This document shows positions 63,486 through 64,000 of a stretch of 64,000 bases of DNA, piece after piece; within the stretch, counting starts at the first letter, position 1, and each line of letters starts with the position of its first letter. The translations under genes and the position numbers were made by a program. The DNA comes from RGIG4079 sp045646905. Its GTDB lineage: Bacteria > Bacteroidota > Bacteroidia > Bacteroidales > Muribaculaceae. The notes below the pieces were generated by a model that was not told the origin of the DNA, made no database searches, and saw only the letters and a list, made by a program, of their open reading frames with translations. Location: positions 78,780 to 142,779 of the forward strand of contig JAZRLP010000022.1 in NCBI GenBank assembly GCA_045646905.1. Direction: 5' to 3'.

Positions 63486-63830
63486 AAGTTAAATTCTAAA
63501 TTAAGCCGTAAAATTACAGAAAGTTTTTCAATATTCCACACCCATTGACACCCATTAACGCATATTTTAATAATTTATGCGTAACACTCCACAGTCAACA
63601 CCTATTTTATAAGCCCGCAAGGGCTATAACTCTCCTCCTATTCCTTGAAAAGGAGGAGTACGGCGAAGCCGGGAGGTGGTTAAAAACACACGATTGCGAG
63701 CCTCACCGTAACTGGCACGAAGTGACGAGGTGGTAAAAATCGCTTGCGACTGAGGGGATAAAACTCTGTCTTTTCTGTCCTTCAATCTAAAAAAACACGC
63801 CTATGAAGATATGAACAGAATGAACTGTGT
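63486..63830. other. Gene-free stretch upstream of the sigma gene and downstream of the transposase
   Basis: 345 nt without a supported gene. It contains the REP-like palindromes at 63612-63734 and should hold the right end of the IS110-family element, whose exact border I cannot see. Confidence 0.7.
63612..63734. repeat. REP-like palindromic repeat cluster
   Basis: Four small hairpins in a row: AGCCC/GGGCT (63612-63625), CTCCTCCT/AGGAGGAG (63632-63658), CGGC-GAA-GCCG (63661-63671) and CAC-GAA-GTG (63716-63724). The last two are each followed by the same AGGTGGT (63674 and 63728) and an A-run, so the cluster contains two degenerate copies of a unit of about 54 bp. Confidence 0.7.
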
Positions 63831-64000
63831 TCAAAAACAAATATTTTTAGAGAAATTTACATCATAAAAGCAATTATTTTTCACAATAGCGAAAATTTGT
63901 TTTAGAAGTTTATTTACTACTGCAATCATCGCGACTTTAACAGGTTTTCCTTTTTCTCTCAAACGCTCGTATAATGCAACGCAAGTAGAATTATATCTAA
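63831..64000 (-). CDS. IS110-family transposase, C-terminal end (partial)
   Basis: On the - strand the frame is open from the window edge to a TGA: 56 codons reading YNSTCVALYERLREKGKPVK, VAMIAVVNKLLKQIFAIVKN and ending NICF. The 'YERLRxKGKPxKVAxxAVxxKLL' pattern is the conserved C-terminus of IS110/IS1111 (Tnp_20) DEDD transposases. These elements use a noncoding 'bridge' RNA made from an end of the element to choose their target. The rest of the gene lies beyond the window, so intactness is unknown. Confidence 0.85.
   Translation of the reverse strand, partial: RYNSTCVALYERLREKGKPVKVAMIAVVNKLLKQIFAIVKNNCFYDVNFSKNICF

Noticed and set aside
63545..63736. 63-aa open frame through the palindromic repeats
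   Set aside because: The frame is produced by the REP-like repeats themselves; similar short frames arise wherever such repeats occur.

Overview
The window is chromosomal DNA of a member of the Bacteroidetes, most likely the order Bacteroidales (gut type, possibly Muribaculaceae-like; the family cannot be fixed by reading alone). Evidence: a BtuB/BtuG-type B12 locus, DUF4465, DUF6242 and DUF6089 proteins, the uppS-bamA-ompH arrangement, bifunctional HisB, the long form of IspG, type IX secretion (T9SS) C-terminal signals, and promoters of the Bacteroidetes type (TTTG, 19-21 bp, TAnnTTTG). The DNA is AT-rich. No tRNA, rRNA or CRISPR array was seen.

Layout. 1-3.5 kb: a vitamin B12 surface-uptake locus on the + strand (TonB receptor end, lipoprotein, BtuG-like propeller), then a cobalamin riboswitch with its own terminator controlling a separate DUF4465 lipoprotein. 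3.7-14.5 kb, - strand: dusB, two DUF2807 proteins, a polysaccharide flippase, then (behind a long leader with a terminator) Wzi, a small lipoprotein and a three-gene nonulosonate module (LegB, NeuD, NeuB-like), ending in a TPR-membrane-HTH regulator. 14.6-18.4 kb: a T9SS-exported protein, a second TPR-membrane-HTH regulator and, directly upstream of it, a 3'-end remnant of a second neuB gene, all inside a pair of 22-bp direct repeats. 18.4-24.2 kb: rpoN, PAP2-like, purE, ispG, M16 peptidase in one operon. 24.3-25.5 kb: an iron alcohol dehydrogenase. 25.6-31.1 kb: hisGDCB plus a translationally coupled Ca2+/Na+ exchanger, preceded by a his attenuator with a histidine-rich leader peptide. 31.2-34.4 kb: L,D-transpeptidase and lipoprotein, then prmC-recX-comF. 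34.4-44 kb: an envelope-assembly block (ribD, DUF6242, DUF6089, uppS, bamA, three ompH/skp paralogues, murI). 44.1-55.9 kb: two giant secreted GHL10 proteins with FN3-like and DUF4623-like modules. 56.2-63.5 kb: an alpha-2-macroglobulin-like protein and an ECF sigma / membrane protein / Spy-like operon. 63.6-64 kb: REP-like palindromes and the 3' end of an IS110-family transposase.

Themes. Most of the window concerns the cell envelope: peptidoglycan and lipid carrier synthesis, outer-membrane protein assembly, capsule or LPS export and surface lipoproteins. Regulation by 5' leaders recurs: the B12 riboswitch, the his attenuator and the Wzi leader all place an intrinsic terminator before the gene. 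The strongest items for follow-up are the his attenuator, the duplicated neuB-3'-end/regulator arrangement, the Wzi leader, and the GHL10-DUF4623 giants.
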